Source: DATEDA01 sp963744255
Lineage (GTDB): Bacteria > Pseudomonadota > Gammaproteobacteria > Burkholderiales > SG8-39
DNA: 64,000 bases
Direction of reading: 5' to 3'
NCBI GenBank assembly: GCA_963744255.1
Contig: CAVUSZ010000035.1
Span: forward strand, 1 to 64,000
Part shown: piece after piece, positions 32,788 through 42,029 of the stretch
Numbering within the stretch: position 1 is the first letter of the stretch
Layout of the letters: each line of letters begins with the position of its first letter
The notes under the pieces: generated by a model
Told to the model about the DNA's origin: nothing
Database searches by the model: none
Seen by the model: the letters and a program-made list of their open reading frames with translations, nothing else
Made by a program: the position numbers and the translations under genes

Positions 32788-33868
32788 AGTCGAGATCCGG
32801 CACCGCCAGGGCCGCTTTCGCCTCGACGCGTCGTTCGCGTCCGATGCCGCGGTGACGGCACTGTTCGGCAGATCTGGAGCAGGCAAGACCACGGTCGTCA
32901 ACGTCATCGCTGGGCTGCTCCGGCCCGACGAGGGACGCGTCGCCGTGAACGGCGCGGTGCTGCTCGATACCGCGCGCCGCGTGTGCGTGGCGACCCGGCA
33001 TCGGCGCGTCGGGTACGTCTTCCAGGAGGGCCGGCTCTTCCCGCATCTCACGGTGCGGCAGAACCTCGTGTACGGCCGCTTCTTCACACCGCCGGCGGAC
33101 CGCTATGCATTGCTCGACCAGGTCGTCAGCCTGCTCGACGTCGCGCCGCTCCTCGAGCGCCGTCCGGCGGCGCTGTCGGGCGGCGAGAAGCAGCGCGTCG
33201 CCATCGGGCGCGCGCTGCTCGCCAGCCCGAGGATCCTCCTGCTCGATGAACCCCTGGCGTCGCTCGACCGCGGCCGCAAGAGCGAGATCCTCTTCTACAT
33301 CGAGCGCCTGCGCGACGAGATGCGGATCCCGATCGTGTACGTGACGCACGAAATCGAGGAGATCGTGCGGCTCGCCGAGCGGATGGTCCTCATGTCCGAC
33401 GGGCGCTCGGTAGCTTGCGGTTCGGTTCTCGAGATCATGGCGCGGCTCGACCTCAAGCCGATGACCGGACGGTTCGAGGGGGGCGCGGTGCTCGAGGCGG
33501 TGGTCACCGCGCAGGACCTCGAGTACGGGATCGCGACGCTCGCCTTCGACGGCGGGGAGCTGCAGTGTACCGGCGTCGACGCGCTCCGGGGCGAACGGGT
33601 GCGGGTCCGCATCCGCGCCCGGGACGTGGCGCTCTGCCTCGAGCGGCCCTCGGCTACGAGCGTCCGGAACGTCCTCGCCGGCAGGATCGCCGAGATCGGG
33701 GCGTACGGCGGTCCCGAAGTGGACGTGCGGATCGAAGTCGGACGGGTTTCCCTGCTTGCACGGCTCACCCGACGCTCGGCCGACGACCTGGGACTCGCTC
33801 CCGGCCGGGCCGTTTACGCACTAGTGAAATCGGTCGCCATCGACCACCGCAGCGTGGGTTATGCCTGA
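32780..33868 (+). CDS. modC: Molybdate ABC transporter ATPase
   Basis: 362 residues. Walker A GRSGAGKTT, signature LSGGEKQRVAIG, Walker B ILLLDEPLASLD and the His switch VTHEIEE are all present. The C-terminal TOBE/MOP domain (about 290-355, VRNVLAGRIAEIGAYGGPEV) can bind molybdate for feedback inhibition. It completes the modABC operon. Confidence 0.95.
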   Translation: MLEVEIRHRQGRFRLDASFASDAAVTALFGRSGAGKTTVVNVIAGLLRPDEGRVAVNGAVLLDTARRVCVATRHRRVGYVFQEGRLFPHLTVRQNLVYGRFFTPPADRYALLDQVVSLLDVAPLLERRPAALSGGEKQRVAIGRALLASPRILLLDEPLASLDRGRKSEILFYIERLRDEMRIPIVYVTHEIEEIVRLAERMVLMSDGRSVACGSVLEIMARLDLKPMTGRFEGGAVLEAVVTAQDLEYGIATLAFDGGELQCTGVDALRGERVRVRIRARDVALCLERPSATSVRNVLAGRIAEIGAYGGPEVDVRIEVGRVSLLARLTRRSADDLGLAPGRAVYALVKSVAIDHRSVGYA

Positions 33869-33956
33869 GAGGGCGAAGAGGACGGCGTTGACCCGTCTGT
33901 GCGCGCGGGCTAAGATCCTGAGCAAATCAGTCAAGATTATCCGGAAGGGATTCGAG

Positions 33957-34277
33957 ATGGACGTCCAAACCACGATCAAGCAGCAGGTCACCAGCCACCC
34001 GGTGGCGCTCTACATGAAGGGCACGCCGCAGTTCCCGCAGTGCGGCTTTTCCGCCACGGTGGTGCAGATCCTGTACGCCTGTGGCGTGAAGGACTTCTTC
34101 AGCGTGAACGTGCTCGAGGAACCCGAGATTCGCCAAGGCATCAAGGAGTACGCGAACTGGCCGACGATCCCGCAGCTCTACGTCGACGGCGAGTTCGTCG
34201 GCGGGTCGGATATCCTGCGCGAGATGTACCAGTCCGGCGAGCTGCAGAAGCTGCTCGCGGCGAAGCAGACCGCGTAG
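33957..34277 (+). CDS. grxD: Monothiol glutaredoxin (Grx4 type)
   Basis: 106 residues with the CGFS active site (Cys29) in PQCGFSATVVQIL and the glutathione-binding segments WPTIPQLYVDGEFVGGSDI. CGFS glutaredoxins carry and transfer [2Fe-2S] clusters, often with BolA partners. GGAAGGGA precedes ATG 33957. It normally follows prmC directly in betaproteobacteria. A strong terminator follows. Confidence 0.95.
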   Translation: MDVQTTIKQQVTSHPVALYMKGTPQFPQCGFSATVVQILYACGVKDFFSVNVLEEPEIRQGIKEYANWPTIPQLYVDGEFVGGSDILREMYQSGELQKLLAAKQTA

Positions 34278-34294
34278 GACCGCTCGCACTCGAT

Positions 34295-34319
34295 GCCCGC
34301 ACGGTTCCGTGCGGGCTTT
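34295..34319 (+). terminator. Rho-independent terminator after grxD
   Basis: GCCCGCACGG (34295-34304) pairs with CCGTGCGGGC (34307-34316), followed by TTT. It lies 18 bases after the grxD stop. Confidence 0.85.
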
Positions 34320-34537
34320 GCATTTCTGGATCGGGAAGATCAGGCACGAGCAATCCGATCGCGGACAGTGTCCGTGGAACGGCGCGCGCTGCGACCATCC
34401 GCCAGTAAGTACCGAGGGCTGCCACAGCGTGGCATTCTATCTGCGCGCGAAGGCGCGGCAGTCTAGCGAAAGGCTCGCTCGATCATCATTGGTGCCCCTT
34501 TCTCGTGAGAAGACGAGGCACCGATGATGCCTTTGGA

Positions 34538-34648
34538 TCAGAACTCCCAGCGCAATTCGATCGCAGTAGGCGTACCGACCGAAGTTGAGTCGTAGCTGGA
34601 ATGGCCCCGGCCGGCCGGCTGCATCACCCCGATGCCTTGAAGTGTCAT
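34538..34648 (-). pseudogene. C-terminal remnant of an outer-membrane barrel protein
   Basis: The minus strand reads MQPAGRGHSSYDSTSVGTPT then AIELRWEF and stop. The ending with alternating residues and a terminal Phe is the barrel-assembly signature. Nothing upstream continues the frame. 34649-34866 shows no gene. Confidence 0.45.
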
Positions 34649-34866
34649 TGCGTGCCTGCTTGTCGTTGCCTAAACGATTACCAATGCGTCAATCACAAGA
34701 TCGGCAGCGTCGAGAACTACTGCACACCACCAGCGGTGCCTATCGTTCCTCATAAGGCGCCCCGCAGGTAACCTTCCCGGCACCTTCGGCAGCCCGCCGG
34801 GGGGTGGTCCGACCACCGTGTTGGGCGCACGGTGGCCAGACCTAAACCAAACCCATGAGGTGCCGC

Positions 34867-35046
34867 ATGAGTTCAGCTGGAAAGATTCTATCTCTCGAGC
34901 AGGCTCGGAAAGAGCGGGAGGAGGGGGAGTTCATCAAGTGGATTGAGGCCCACGGATCGAGCTTCGTCGCAGCTTGGGAGTGCGCTCACAGTGAAGCTCC
35001 GTGCGAACGATGCTCTGGGCGGATCAGAAGGCGAGAGAGGCCCTAG
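34867..35046 (+). CDS. Possible small protein
   Basis: 59 residues from ATG 34867: SSAGKILSLEQARKEREEGE then WIEAHGSSFVAAWECA, ending with C-x-x-C (PCERCSGR). The composition looks like real protein, with a helical N-terminus and a possible metal site. The ribosome site (GAGGTGCCGC) is modest. No family known. Confidence 0.35.
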   Translation: MSSAGKILSLEQARKEREEGEFIKWIEAHGSSFVAAWECAHSEAPCERCSGRIRRRERP

Positions 35047-35152
35047 ACCGAGGAGGCGCAGCTTGCAGCGTCGCAGACGCGACTGAGCCAAGCGCGATTG
35101 GAAGCCGCGGGGCGCGCGGAGTCACCATGGAGGTTAATCGCCAGGCCCACAC

Positions 35153-35180
35153 AAAAAAGCGGCCCCGCTGAGGGAGCCGC
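35153..35180 (-). terminator. Terminator-like hairpin, minus strand
   Basis: On the minus strand GCGGC...GCCGC closes a short loop and is followed by a run of six T. It lies about 160 bases downstream of the 35343-35660 gene. The stem is short and the loop partly self-complementary. Confidence 0.45.
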
Positions 35181-35342
35181 GCCGTCACGAGCTTACCCAG
35201 GGAGGGGGAAGAGACTAGCAAGCTCGCACGGATGATCGTACGCGGGAAACGTTACAGCCCCTCGACGCCACGATTACGCCGCGGTCATGCAGAACCCGGC
35301 CAGCGAGAACGCGCAGCGCGCGAGGTGACCTCCGGACTTCTT

Positions 35343-35660
35343 CTAGTCCGTCGGAGGAAGAGAGCGTCGACGGAGCGGGCTGTACCAGCTCTGAATGCTC
35401 CCCTTGCCGGGGAACGAGAGTTGGAACGTTTCCACAGGCGTGCCGACTGTAGATTTTACGCGCGCCTTTGCCGCACCGAGTACTTCTTGCATCGTCATGC
35501 CGTCGGCCGAGAGGACCGATCGGGAGAGATCCGGACGGAACCTCACCGGGATTAGGTGGACGTAGGCGCGATAGGCGAAGGAGCCCAGTTCCCAGACTGC
35601 GCCTCGGAAGCGGTAATTGCCGGCCTTTCCTTGCAGTCGTGCTTTCACAGCCATAGACAA
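35343..35660 (-). CDS. Unknown small protein
   Basis: 105 residues. A near-perfect ribosome site (AGGAGG, 6 bases before ATG 35660) argues that it is translated. The first 75 residues look well formed: VKARLQGKAGNYRFRGAVWE, YRAYVHLIPVRFRPDLSRS. The last 20 residues are Ser/Arg/Pro rich and may be foreign. No domain recognised; beta-rich with few acidic residues. Confidence 0.5.
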   Translation of the reverse strand: MSMAVKARLQGKAGNYRFRGAVWELGSFAYRAYVHLIPVRFRPDLSRSVLSADGMTMQEVLGAAKARVKSTVGTPVETFQLSFPGKGSIQSWYSPLRRRSLPPTD

Positions 35661-35752
35661 CCTCCTGCAGGCATCTCAGGTTGTTCTCATCAACTCCCCG
35701 AGCAAGAGACCTGCAAGCGGTGTTCCGCGGCTGCCCCGCTTAGCGGATCGGT

Positions 35753-36070
35753 TCAGATCCGGCTGCCAGTGGTGGTGTGCTGCGTCTCCTTCGCCGCGTC
35801 GCCGTTCCACTCGTTCAGGTAGTCCCCGAAGCGTGGGCTTGCCTTGTACGGCAGCCATGAAACGCTTCGCAGCGGGTAGGCCAGGCCCGCCTTCGCTTCG
35901 ATCCTCTCGGCTTCGTCGGTGGTCACGAGTTCAAGCGTATCCGCCTGCTCGTGGTCCCCGCTCTCCGAAGCTGGGCGATGTGTTCGCGGAACACCTTCGC
36001 GGCCGCCTCAGGCGACTTGGCGAAACTCTCGGGGTCTCGAGTGGCGTGCGCAATGACGCGCTTGAACTCA
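35753..36070 (-). pseudogene. Frameshifted remnant of an unknown gene
   Basis: The minus strand reads FKRVIAHATRDPESFAKSPE, AAAKVFREHIAQL in one frame and DHEQADTLELVTTDEAERIE, RSVSWLPYKASPRFGDYLNE in another, ending GSRI-stop at 35753. Both parts have coding character and join smoothly if about one base is changed near 35950. No start is visible. The family is not recognised. 36071-36262 shows nothing. Confidence 0.4.
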
Positions 36071-36262
36071 GACTACGAGCCACTTGCGTTCTGCTGCTTC
36101 GCGAAGCTCCGCTTGTGCCGAGTCTTCGCTCGAGGACCGCCGCGCCGACCACGTGTCGCAGCTTCAAAAGGACAGCGAGTTGTACCGACCGTGGACTAGG
36201 ACAGCGTGAACGGAGATTCTCACCTATCCTTGTTGAATCAAGAACATCTTGCATGCGCACGG

Positions 36263-36775
36263 TCACAATTGGAAGATCAGGCACGTCTCCGTGCCGTGCG
36301 CGTAGAGCTTCCCGCTCGCATCGACCAGCCGGCCTTCCGAAGTCGCGATCGTCCGCCCGGCGTTGATCACCTTGCCCTCGGCCCGCAACGGGCCGGAATC
36401 GGGCATGACGGGACGGACGATATTCAGCTTGAACTCGACCGTCGTGTAACCCTGGCCGGCGGCGAGCGTCGCGTGCACGGCGCAGGCCATGCACGAGTCG
36501 AGCAAGGTCGCCGTCCAGCCGCCGTGGATCGATCCGAGCGGGTTGAAGTAAGCGGGCTTGGGCGTCCCTTGGAACACTGCCCGGCCGCGCTCCACCTCGA
36601 GCAGGTAAAAGTTGAGCGTGTCGGTGATCGGCGGGCGCGGTACGCGTCCCTCGAGGATCCCCCGCAGGAAGTCGAGGCCGGACTGCGCCCGCAGCGTCTC
36701 GATCGGGCTCACGCCCGGCCCGGCGAACCGGACCAGCGCGGCCTTCATCTGCGACTCCCAGTCGTTGTCCGTCAT
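36263..36775 (-). CDS. PaaI-type hotdog-fold thioesterase
   Basis: 170 residues. The hotdog core is clear: NPLGSIHGGWTATLLDSCMA (HGG motif) and TVEFKLNIVRPVMPDSGPLR. Family members hydrolyse aryl- or acyl-CoA esters; the substrate is not predictable. ATG 36775 follows GAGAGG; the frame begins earlier without homology. Confidence 0.88.
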   Translation of the reverse strand: MTDNDWESQMKAALVRFAGPGVSPIETLRAQSGLDFLRGILEGRVPRPPITDTLNFYLLEVERGRAVFQGTPKPAYFNPLGSIHGGWTATLLDSCMACAVHATLAAGQGYTTVEFKLNIVRPVMPDSGPLRAEGKVINAGRTIATSEGRLVDASGKLYAHGTETCLIFQL

Positions 36776-36843
36776 CGTCGCCTCTCGGACCGCGGTCGAA
36801 GGGGCGAACATTGCCAGACTCCGGGAACCGGGTCGAGCGGTAC

Positions 36844-37113
36844 TCAGCGCTGCGGCGTCAGGTCGAGCGCCGGCACGATGCGATCGAAGGGGATCTTCGC
36901 CTGCTCGTTCAACGTCTTCACCGTCGCCGGATCATCGGCGGCAAAGAGGCACATGCAGCAGCCGTCCTCGGGCACGAAGGTGGAGCGGATGTAGCGTACC
37001 GGCTGCCCGTCGCGGGAGAGTTTCTCGGCCGTCTCGATCGCACGCTTCTGCGCGTCCGCAAGATCGCCCATCGCGATGCCCTTCAGGGAGCGCTCGACCA
37101 TATAGACCTGCAT
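36844..37113 (-). CDS. DUF4242 small protein
   Basis: 89 residues from ATG 37113: MQVYMVERSLKGIAMGDLAD, then STFVPEDGCCMCLFAADDPA with a CCMC cluster, and a ferredoxin-like alpha-beta pattern. DUF4242 proteins have been described as nickel-binding; here the Cys cluster supports metal binding but the metal is unproven. Divergent from the LysR regulator, which may control it. Confidence 0.75.
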   Translation of the reverse strand: MQVYMVERSLKGIAMGDLADAQKRAIETAEKLSRDGQPVRYIRSTFVPEDGCCMCLFAADDPATVKTLNEQAKIPFDRIVPALDLTPQR

Positions 37114-37250
37114 GCTGTCCTCCATCGGTTGAGGTAACGCGGGACAAAGCGTAGGCGCCGGGCGCGCGTCGCGGAAGCGGCCGGCGCTTATCGATCCATA
37201 ACTGGGCCTTGCAGTCCGGCCGCGCGGACCGGCGTAGACTTCGCCGCGCC

Positions 37251-38126
37251 ATGGAACTGCAACAGATCCGCTACTTCCTCGCGATCTGCGAGCACGGGAG
37301 CTTCTCGCGCGCCGCCGAGGCGTGCGACGTCTCGCAGCCCGCGCTGACCGCGGCGATCAAGAAGCTCGAGGAGGAGGCGGGCGGGCAACTCCTCCACCGC
37401 GAGGGCAAGCGGCTCGTGGTCTCGGAGCTCGGCCGGATGGTCAAGCCGCACCTCGAGCAGGTGCTTGGCGAACGCGACGCCGCGCTCCGCGTCGCGCGGA
37501 ACTTCCACCTGCTGCGCTCGACCCCGCTGCGGATCGGCGTCATCCCGACCATCGGCCCGGTCCGGCTTGCAGGCTTCTTCGAGCACTACCGGCAGAAGAA
37601 CCCGGGGGTCGAGCTCGCCGTCCGCGAGGCGGCGCTCGAGACGCTCCTCGGCGAGCTCGAGCGCGGCGAGCTCGACTTCGCGATCGTCAACGCGCCTGGC
37701 GGCCTGAGCGACACCTTCCGCGCGGAGCCGCTCTATCGCGAGGGTTATGTGGTCGTCTTCCCGCCTGGCCACCGGTTCGAGTCGCTGAAAGCGGTGAAGC
37801 TCGCGGACGTTTCCGGCCAGCCCTACGTCGACCGCCTCTCGTGCGAGCTGCGCGAGATGGTGATGAAGGTGTGCGCCGACCGCGAGATCGAGCTGTACGC
37901 GACCTTCCGCAGCGAGCGCGAGGACTGGGTCGAGGCGATGGTGAAGGCCCGGCTCGGCGTCGCGTTCATGCCCGAGTACTCGGTGACGCTCGACGGCGTG
38001 CGCGCGCGCCCGCTCGTCGATCCGGCGGTCGAGCGCACGGTGCTGCTCGTCGATGTCCGCGGCCGCAGCCGCACGCCGGCCGCAAAGCAGTTCGCCGACG
38101 GCATCCGGACCTACGACTGGCTTTGA
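37251..38126 (+). CDS. LysR-family transcriptional regulator
   Basis: 291 residues. N-terminal winged helix MELQQIRYFLAICEHGSFSR and AAEACDVSQPALTAAIKKLE, followed by a periplasmic-binding-like effector domain (about 90-291). ATG 37251 is used. It starts 137 bases from the divergent DUF4242 gene, the usual layout for a LysR target. The effector is unknown. It ends 5 bases from the convergent kinase gene. Confidence 0.88.
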   Translation: MELQQIRYFLAICEHGSFSRAAEACDVSQPALTAAIKKLEEEAGGQLLHREGKRLVVSELGRMVKPHLEQVLGERDAALRVARNFHLLRSTPLRIGVIPTIGPVRLAGFFEHYRQKNPGVELAVREAALETLLGELERGELDFAIVNAPGGLSDTFRAEPLYREGYVVVFPPGHRFESLKAVKLADVSGQPYVDRLSCELREMVMKVCADREIELYATFRSEREDWVEAMVKARLGVAFMPEYSVTLDGVRARPLVDPAVERTVLLVDVRGRSRTPAAKQFADGIRTYDWL

Positions 38127-38131
38127 TCGAG

Positions 38132-39022
38132 CTAGCGCGCTTCCGACAGCAGCCGCTCCATCATCCGCTCGGCCTGGGTCAGGTACCCCGCGCCGAAGAG
38201 GTTGAGGTGGTTGAGGACGTGATAGAGGTTGTAGAGCACGCGGCGCAGCCGATAACCCTCGCCGATCGGCCGCACCTCCCGGTAACCCTCGTAGAAGCTC
38301 GGCGGGAAGCCGCCGAAGAGCTCGGTCATCGCGAGGTCGGCTTCCGCGTCGCCGTAATACACCGCCGGGTCGAACACGACCGGCGCACCGTGGCCGAGGA
38401 ATCCCGCGTTGCCGCTCCAGAGGTCGCCGTGCAGCAATGAGGGCGCCGGCGTGTGCCCTTCGAGGAGGCGGGGCGCCGCTTCGATCACCCGCTCGCCGAG
38501 CGCTTGAACCTCCCCGCGGTGGCCGTTCCGCGCCGCGAGCTCGAGCTGCGGTGCGAGCCGCGCGCGGCGCCAGAACTCGCACCACGAGGCGTGGCGCGCG
38601 TTCGGCTGCGGGGTGAGGCCGATGAAGTTGTCGCGATGCCAGCCGAACTCGCCGCCGCGGTGCTCGTGCAGCCGCGCGAGCCGGCGCCCGAGCTGATGGA
38701 AGCCGGCGTCGGTCCCGGGGCCGAGCGGGAGATGCTCGAGGACGAGGAACGCTTTTCCGTCCGCCTCGCCTTGCGCGACCGGCTGCGGCACGCGCATGCC
38801 CCCGCCGGCGAGCGCCACGAGGCCATCCGCTTCGGCGGCGAAGGTCGCGGCGAGCCGCGCATCGTTCGTTTTCGCGAAGTAGCGGGTCGCGCCCGACTCG
38901 AGCACCCAGCTCGAGTGGATGCACCCGCCGGCGGCCGCGGTGGCACGGCTGATGGCGAACGGCGCGCCGGACGCGCGGACGACAGCGTTCTCGAGGGCAG
39001 TGCGGAGGGAGTCGGACAACAT
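38132..39022 (-). CDS. Fructosamine kinase family protein
   Basis: 296 residues. The catalytic loop is LLHGDLWSGNAGF, with VVFDPAVYYGDAEADLAMTE as the metal-binding and helix segment, and an N-terminal lobe with ATRYFAKTN. It phosphorylates ketosamines (glycated amines), helping protein deglycation. ATG 39022 is used. It is co-directional with the kinase gene upstream, 23 bases away. Confidence 0.9.
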   Translation of the reverse strand: MLSDSLRTALENAVVRASGAPFAISRATAAAGGCIHSSWVLESGATRYFAKTNDARLAATFAAEADGLVALAGGGMRVPQPVAQGEADGKAFLVLEHLPLGPGTDAGFHQLGRRLARLHEHRGGEFGWHRDNFIGLTPQPNARHASWCEFWRRARLAPQLELAARNGHRGEVQALGERVIEAAPRLLEGHTPAPSLLHGDLWSGNAGFLGHGAPVVFDPAVYYGDAEADLAMTELFGGFPPSFYEGYREVRPIGEGYRLRRVLYNLYHVLNHLNLFGAGYLTQAERMMERLLSEAR

Positions 39023-39045
39023 GGCGCCGGTCCGGCGCCGGAAGA

Positions 39046-40377
39046 CTACACCGCCGTGAGGCGGTTGTTCGCGAGCGTAAGGCGCTCGACCATGATCGAC
39101 ATGAACGCGCGGTCGAAGCGGTGCCGGCAGGCATCCGACGCGTGCGCGAGGTCCTCCACGCGGATCGTGATGACGCGCGAGGCCGAGAGGGCGATCACGT
39201 CGGCGCTCCGCTCGTTCGTCTGGCGCGAAAGGTAGGACATCTCGCCGAAGCACTCGCCGGCGTTCAGTATGTTGAGCAGCTTCTGACGCTTGGTCACTTT
39301 CACCTCGCCGGAGGCGAGGATGCAGAAGAAGTCGCCCGTGTCGCCTTCCGCGATCAGCGCCGTCCCGGGCCCGGCGTCCTGCCAGGAGCTGATGCGCAGC
39401 ACCTCCCACAGCGCGGCGTCGGTGAACTCGGCGAAAAACTCCATCGCGCGGAGCGTGTTGAACTTCTCGCTGTCCGCCACCTCGTCGGAGCGCCGGCGAA
39501 TCTCCTCCGAGCGGAAGATCTCGGCCAGCTCGAACGACATCTCGTCCCAGCTCTGGAAGCGCCGCTCGACGTCCTTTTCCATCGCCCGCTTCACGATGGC
39601 GTCGAGCGCTGGCGGGATCTCCCTGCGGTGCGCCGACGGCGGCGGCGGCTCGACCGTCGTGATCTGGTACATCATGCTGAAGTTGTTCGTGGCGCTGAAC
39701 GGCAGCACGCCGGTCAGCAGCTGGTACATCACCACCCCGAGCGAGTACACGTCGGTGCGGTGATCGAGCGACTGCTCCTTGATCTGCTGCGGCGACATGT
39801 AGGCCGGCGAGCCGATACCGGTCACCTGGGTCGTGTCGCCCGAGCTCATGATCGCCGAGCCGAAGTCGCTTATCTTGATGTCGGTCCCGCCGGCTCCGAC
39901 TAGCAGGATGTTCGCCGGCTTGATGTCGCGGTGGGTGACGCCGAGCTTGTGCGCGAAGTCGAGCGCGCGCGTCGCCTTGAACCCGATCTCGATGATCTTG
40001 TCGAGCGGCAGCAGGTTCTCGGGCGCGCAGAACGGCTCCAGGGTGCCGCCGGCGACGTACTCCATCACGATGTAGGACATCTTGTCGCCCACCACCGCGT
40101 CGTAGATCTGCGCGATGTGCGGGTGGGCGAGCTTGCCGGCGAGCGACGCCTCGGTGACGAACAGCTTTCTGAAGACCTTCCCGCCCTGCGGGTCGTTGAG
40201 CCGGTCCTGGTAGACGATCTTGACCGCGACGTCGCGCCCGGCGAACTCGTCGTGGCAGAGGTAGACCTCGCTCGTCGCGCCGTCGCCGAGCTTGCGGATC
40301 ACCTGGTACTTGCCGATCCGTTCGGGCGGCGGAGCGTCGAGGAGCGGCGGTTCGAACTGGGCGGCGGCAGCGGACAT
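39046..40377 (-). CDS. Ser/Thr protein kinase with a C-terminal cyclic-nucleotide-binding domain
   Basis: 443 residues. Kinase domain: Gly-loop KLGDGATSEVYL, Lys53 in AVKIV, catalytic HRDIKPANIL (Asp151), DFGSA (Asp171) and SPAYMSPQQIKEQSLDHRTD. From about residue 318 a Crp-like cNMP-binding domain follows: ISSWQDAGPGTALIAEGDTG, FFCILASGEVKV, GECFGEMSYLSR. No transmembrane segment. Hanks-type kinases with a C-terminal cNMP domain are not common; the layout suggests activation by cyclic nucleotide or by another ligand of that fold. Two cyclases and a Crp gene are in the same window. Confidence 0.88.
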   Translation of the reverse strand: MSAAAAQFEPPLLDAPPPERIGKYQVIRKLGDGATSEVYLCHDEFAGRDVAVKIVYQDRLNDPQGGKVFRKLFVTEASLAGKLAHPHIAQIYDAVVGDKMSYIVMEYVAGGTLEPFCAPENLLPLDKIIEIGFKATRALDFAHKLGVTHRDIKPANILLVGAGGTDIKISDFGSAIMSSGDTTQVTGIGSPAYMSPQQIKEQSLDHRTDVYSLGVVMYQLLTGVLPFSATNNFSMMYQITTVEPPPPSAHRREIPPALDAIVKRAMEKDVERRFQSWDEMSFELAEIFRSEEIRRRSDEVADSEKFNTLRAMEFFAEFTDAALWEVLRISSWQDAGPGTALIAEGDTGDFFCILASGEVKVTKRQKLLNILNAGECFGEMSYLSRQTNERSADVIALSASRVITIRVEDLAHASDACRHRFDRAFMSIMVERLTLANNRLTAV

Positions 40378-40480
40378 TGCCTCGAGTCGGAAGGATCGGG
40401 GGGAGGGGGGGTCGCCCCCGCGGGTCGGGAAGCTCCTACTTACCGCTGCCGGCGCCGGAGTTCAAGCGGGCGTCCCCCGG

Positions 40481-41878
40481 CTACCGTGAAAGTTCCGCAC
40501 GCGCCCGCCGGACGGCCGCGTGAACCTGTTCCGGTGCCGTTCCGCCGGGGTGGTTGCGGGCGGCGAGCGACCCTTCGAGCCCGAGGACCGCGTGGACGTC
40601 TTCACCGGCGAGCGGGGCGAACCGTCGCAGCAGCGGCAGCGGGAGGTCCGCGAGGTCCAGCCCCGCGCTCTCCGCCTCGCGCACCGCGCGCGCGACGGCC
40701 TCGTGCGCATCCCGGAAGGGCATGCCGTGCTTCACGAGGTAGTCGGCGAGATCGGTCGCCGTGGCGAAGCCTTCGCGCGCGGCCGCGCGCATCGCAGCCT
40801 CGTCCACCTCGATGCCCGGCACCAGCGCAGCGAAGATCGCGAGCGTGTCGATCAACGTGTCGGCGGTGTCGAACAGCGGCTCCTTGTCCTCCTGGTTGTC
40901 CTTGTTGTAGGCGAGCGGCTGGCCTTTCATCAGCGTGAGGAGGGCGACGAGATGTCCCACGACGCGGCCGGTCTTGCCGCGCGCGAGCTCCGGGACGTCG
41001 GGATTTTTCTTCTGCGGCATGATCGAAGACCCGGTGCAGAAGGCGTCGGGGAGGCGGACGAAGCCGAACCGCGGGTTCATCCACAGCACGAGCTCCTCGC
41101 AGAAGCGCGAGAGATGCACCATGACGAGCGCGGCGCACGCGGCGAATTCGATCGCAAAGTCGCGGTCGGACACCGCGTCGATCGAGTTCGCGCAGAGGCC
41201 CTCGAAGCCGAGCTCGCGCGCGACGCGCTCGCGGTCGATCGGGTAGGTGGTGCCGGCGAGTGCGGCTGCGCCGAGCGGGAGCAGATTCACGCGCTTCCGG
41301 GAGTCGGCAAGCCGCTCGCGGTCGCGCTTCAGCATCTCGTAGTACGCGAGCAGGTGGTGGCCGAAGGTCACCGGTTGCGCGACCTGGAGATGCGTGAAGC
41401 CCGGCATCGGCGTGGCGGCATGTTTCCCCGCGAGCTCGACGAGCGCGCTGCTCAGGTCCTTGAGCGCCGCCAGGATGTCGTCGATCGCCGCGCGCAGCCA
41501 CAGCCGGATGTCGGTCGCGACCTGGTCGTTGCGCGAGCGCGCGGTGTGCAGCCGCTTCCCGGCGTCGCCGACGAGCGCGGTGAGCCGCCGCTCGATGTTG
41601 AGGTGCACGTCCTCCGCCGCGAGCGACCATTCGAACGCGCCCGCCTGGATCTCGTCGCGGACGAGAGCGAGGCCGCGTTCGATGTCGGCGAGATCCTGCG
41701 CCCCGATGATGCCGCACGCGGCGAGCATCCTGGCGTGCGCGAGCGAGCCCTGGATGTCGAACTCCGCGAGGCGTCGATCGAATGACACCGACGCGGTATA
41801 CCGCTCAACGCGGGCGTCGACCGCTTCGGCGAAGCGGCCGGACCAGGGGGTGTGACCGTTTTCCTCGGCGGGCGGCAT
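40481..41878 (-). CDS. argH: Argininosuccinate lyase
   Basis: 465 residues. It cleaves argininosuccinate to arginine and fumarate, the last step of arginine synthesis. The family signature GSSIMPQKKNPDVPEL, TARSRNDQVATDIRLW and the catalytic region PMPGFTHLQVAQPVTFGHH are intact. ATG 41878 (MPPAEENG) is preferred; the ATG at 41926 lies further upstream. It is divergent from algZ, as in pseudomonads and many betaproteobacteria. Confidence 0.96.
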   Translation of the reverse strand: MPPAEENGHTPWSGRFAEAVDARVERYTASVSFDRRLAEFDIQGSLAHARMLAACGIIGAQDLADIERGLALVRDEIQAGAFEWSLAAEDVHLNIERRLTALVGDAGKRLHTARSRNDQVATDIRLWLRAAIDDILAALKDLSSALVELAGKHAATPMPGFTHLQVAQPVTFGHHLLAYYEMLKRDRERLADSRKRVNLLPLGAAALAGTTYPIDRERVARELGFEGLCANSIDAVSDRDFAIEFAACAALVMVHLSRFCEELVLWMNPRFGFVRLPDAFCTGSSIMPQKKNPDVPELARGKTGRVVGHLVALLTLMKGQPLAYNKDNQEDKEPLFDTADTLIDTLAIFAALVPGIEVDEAAMRAAAREGFATATDLADYLVKHGMPFRDAHEAVARAVREAESAGLDLADLPLPLLRRFAPLAGEDVHAVLGLEGSLAARNHPGGTAPEQVHAAVRRARAELSR

Positions 41879-42029
41879 GGCGGCTTGAAAACCTTCGGGC
41901 AACCCGGAGAATGCCCGGCGAGACAACGCATTACGTGCCTCTTTCTACTCCGAATTCTATGCGATCCTGGTGCCGCAAGCGACCGGCCCGCGGCGCCCGC
42001 TCGAGCGTGACTGCCTACGGTCGCCCGCG

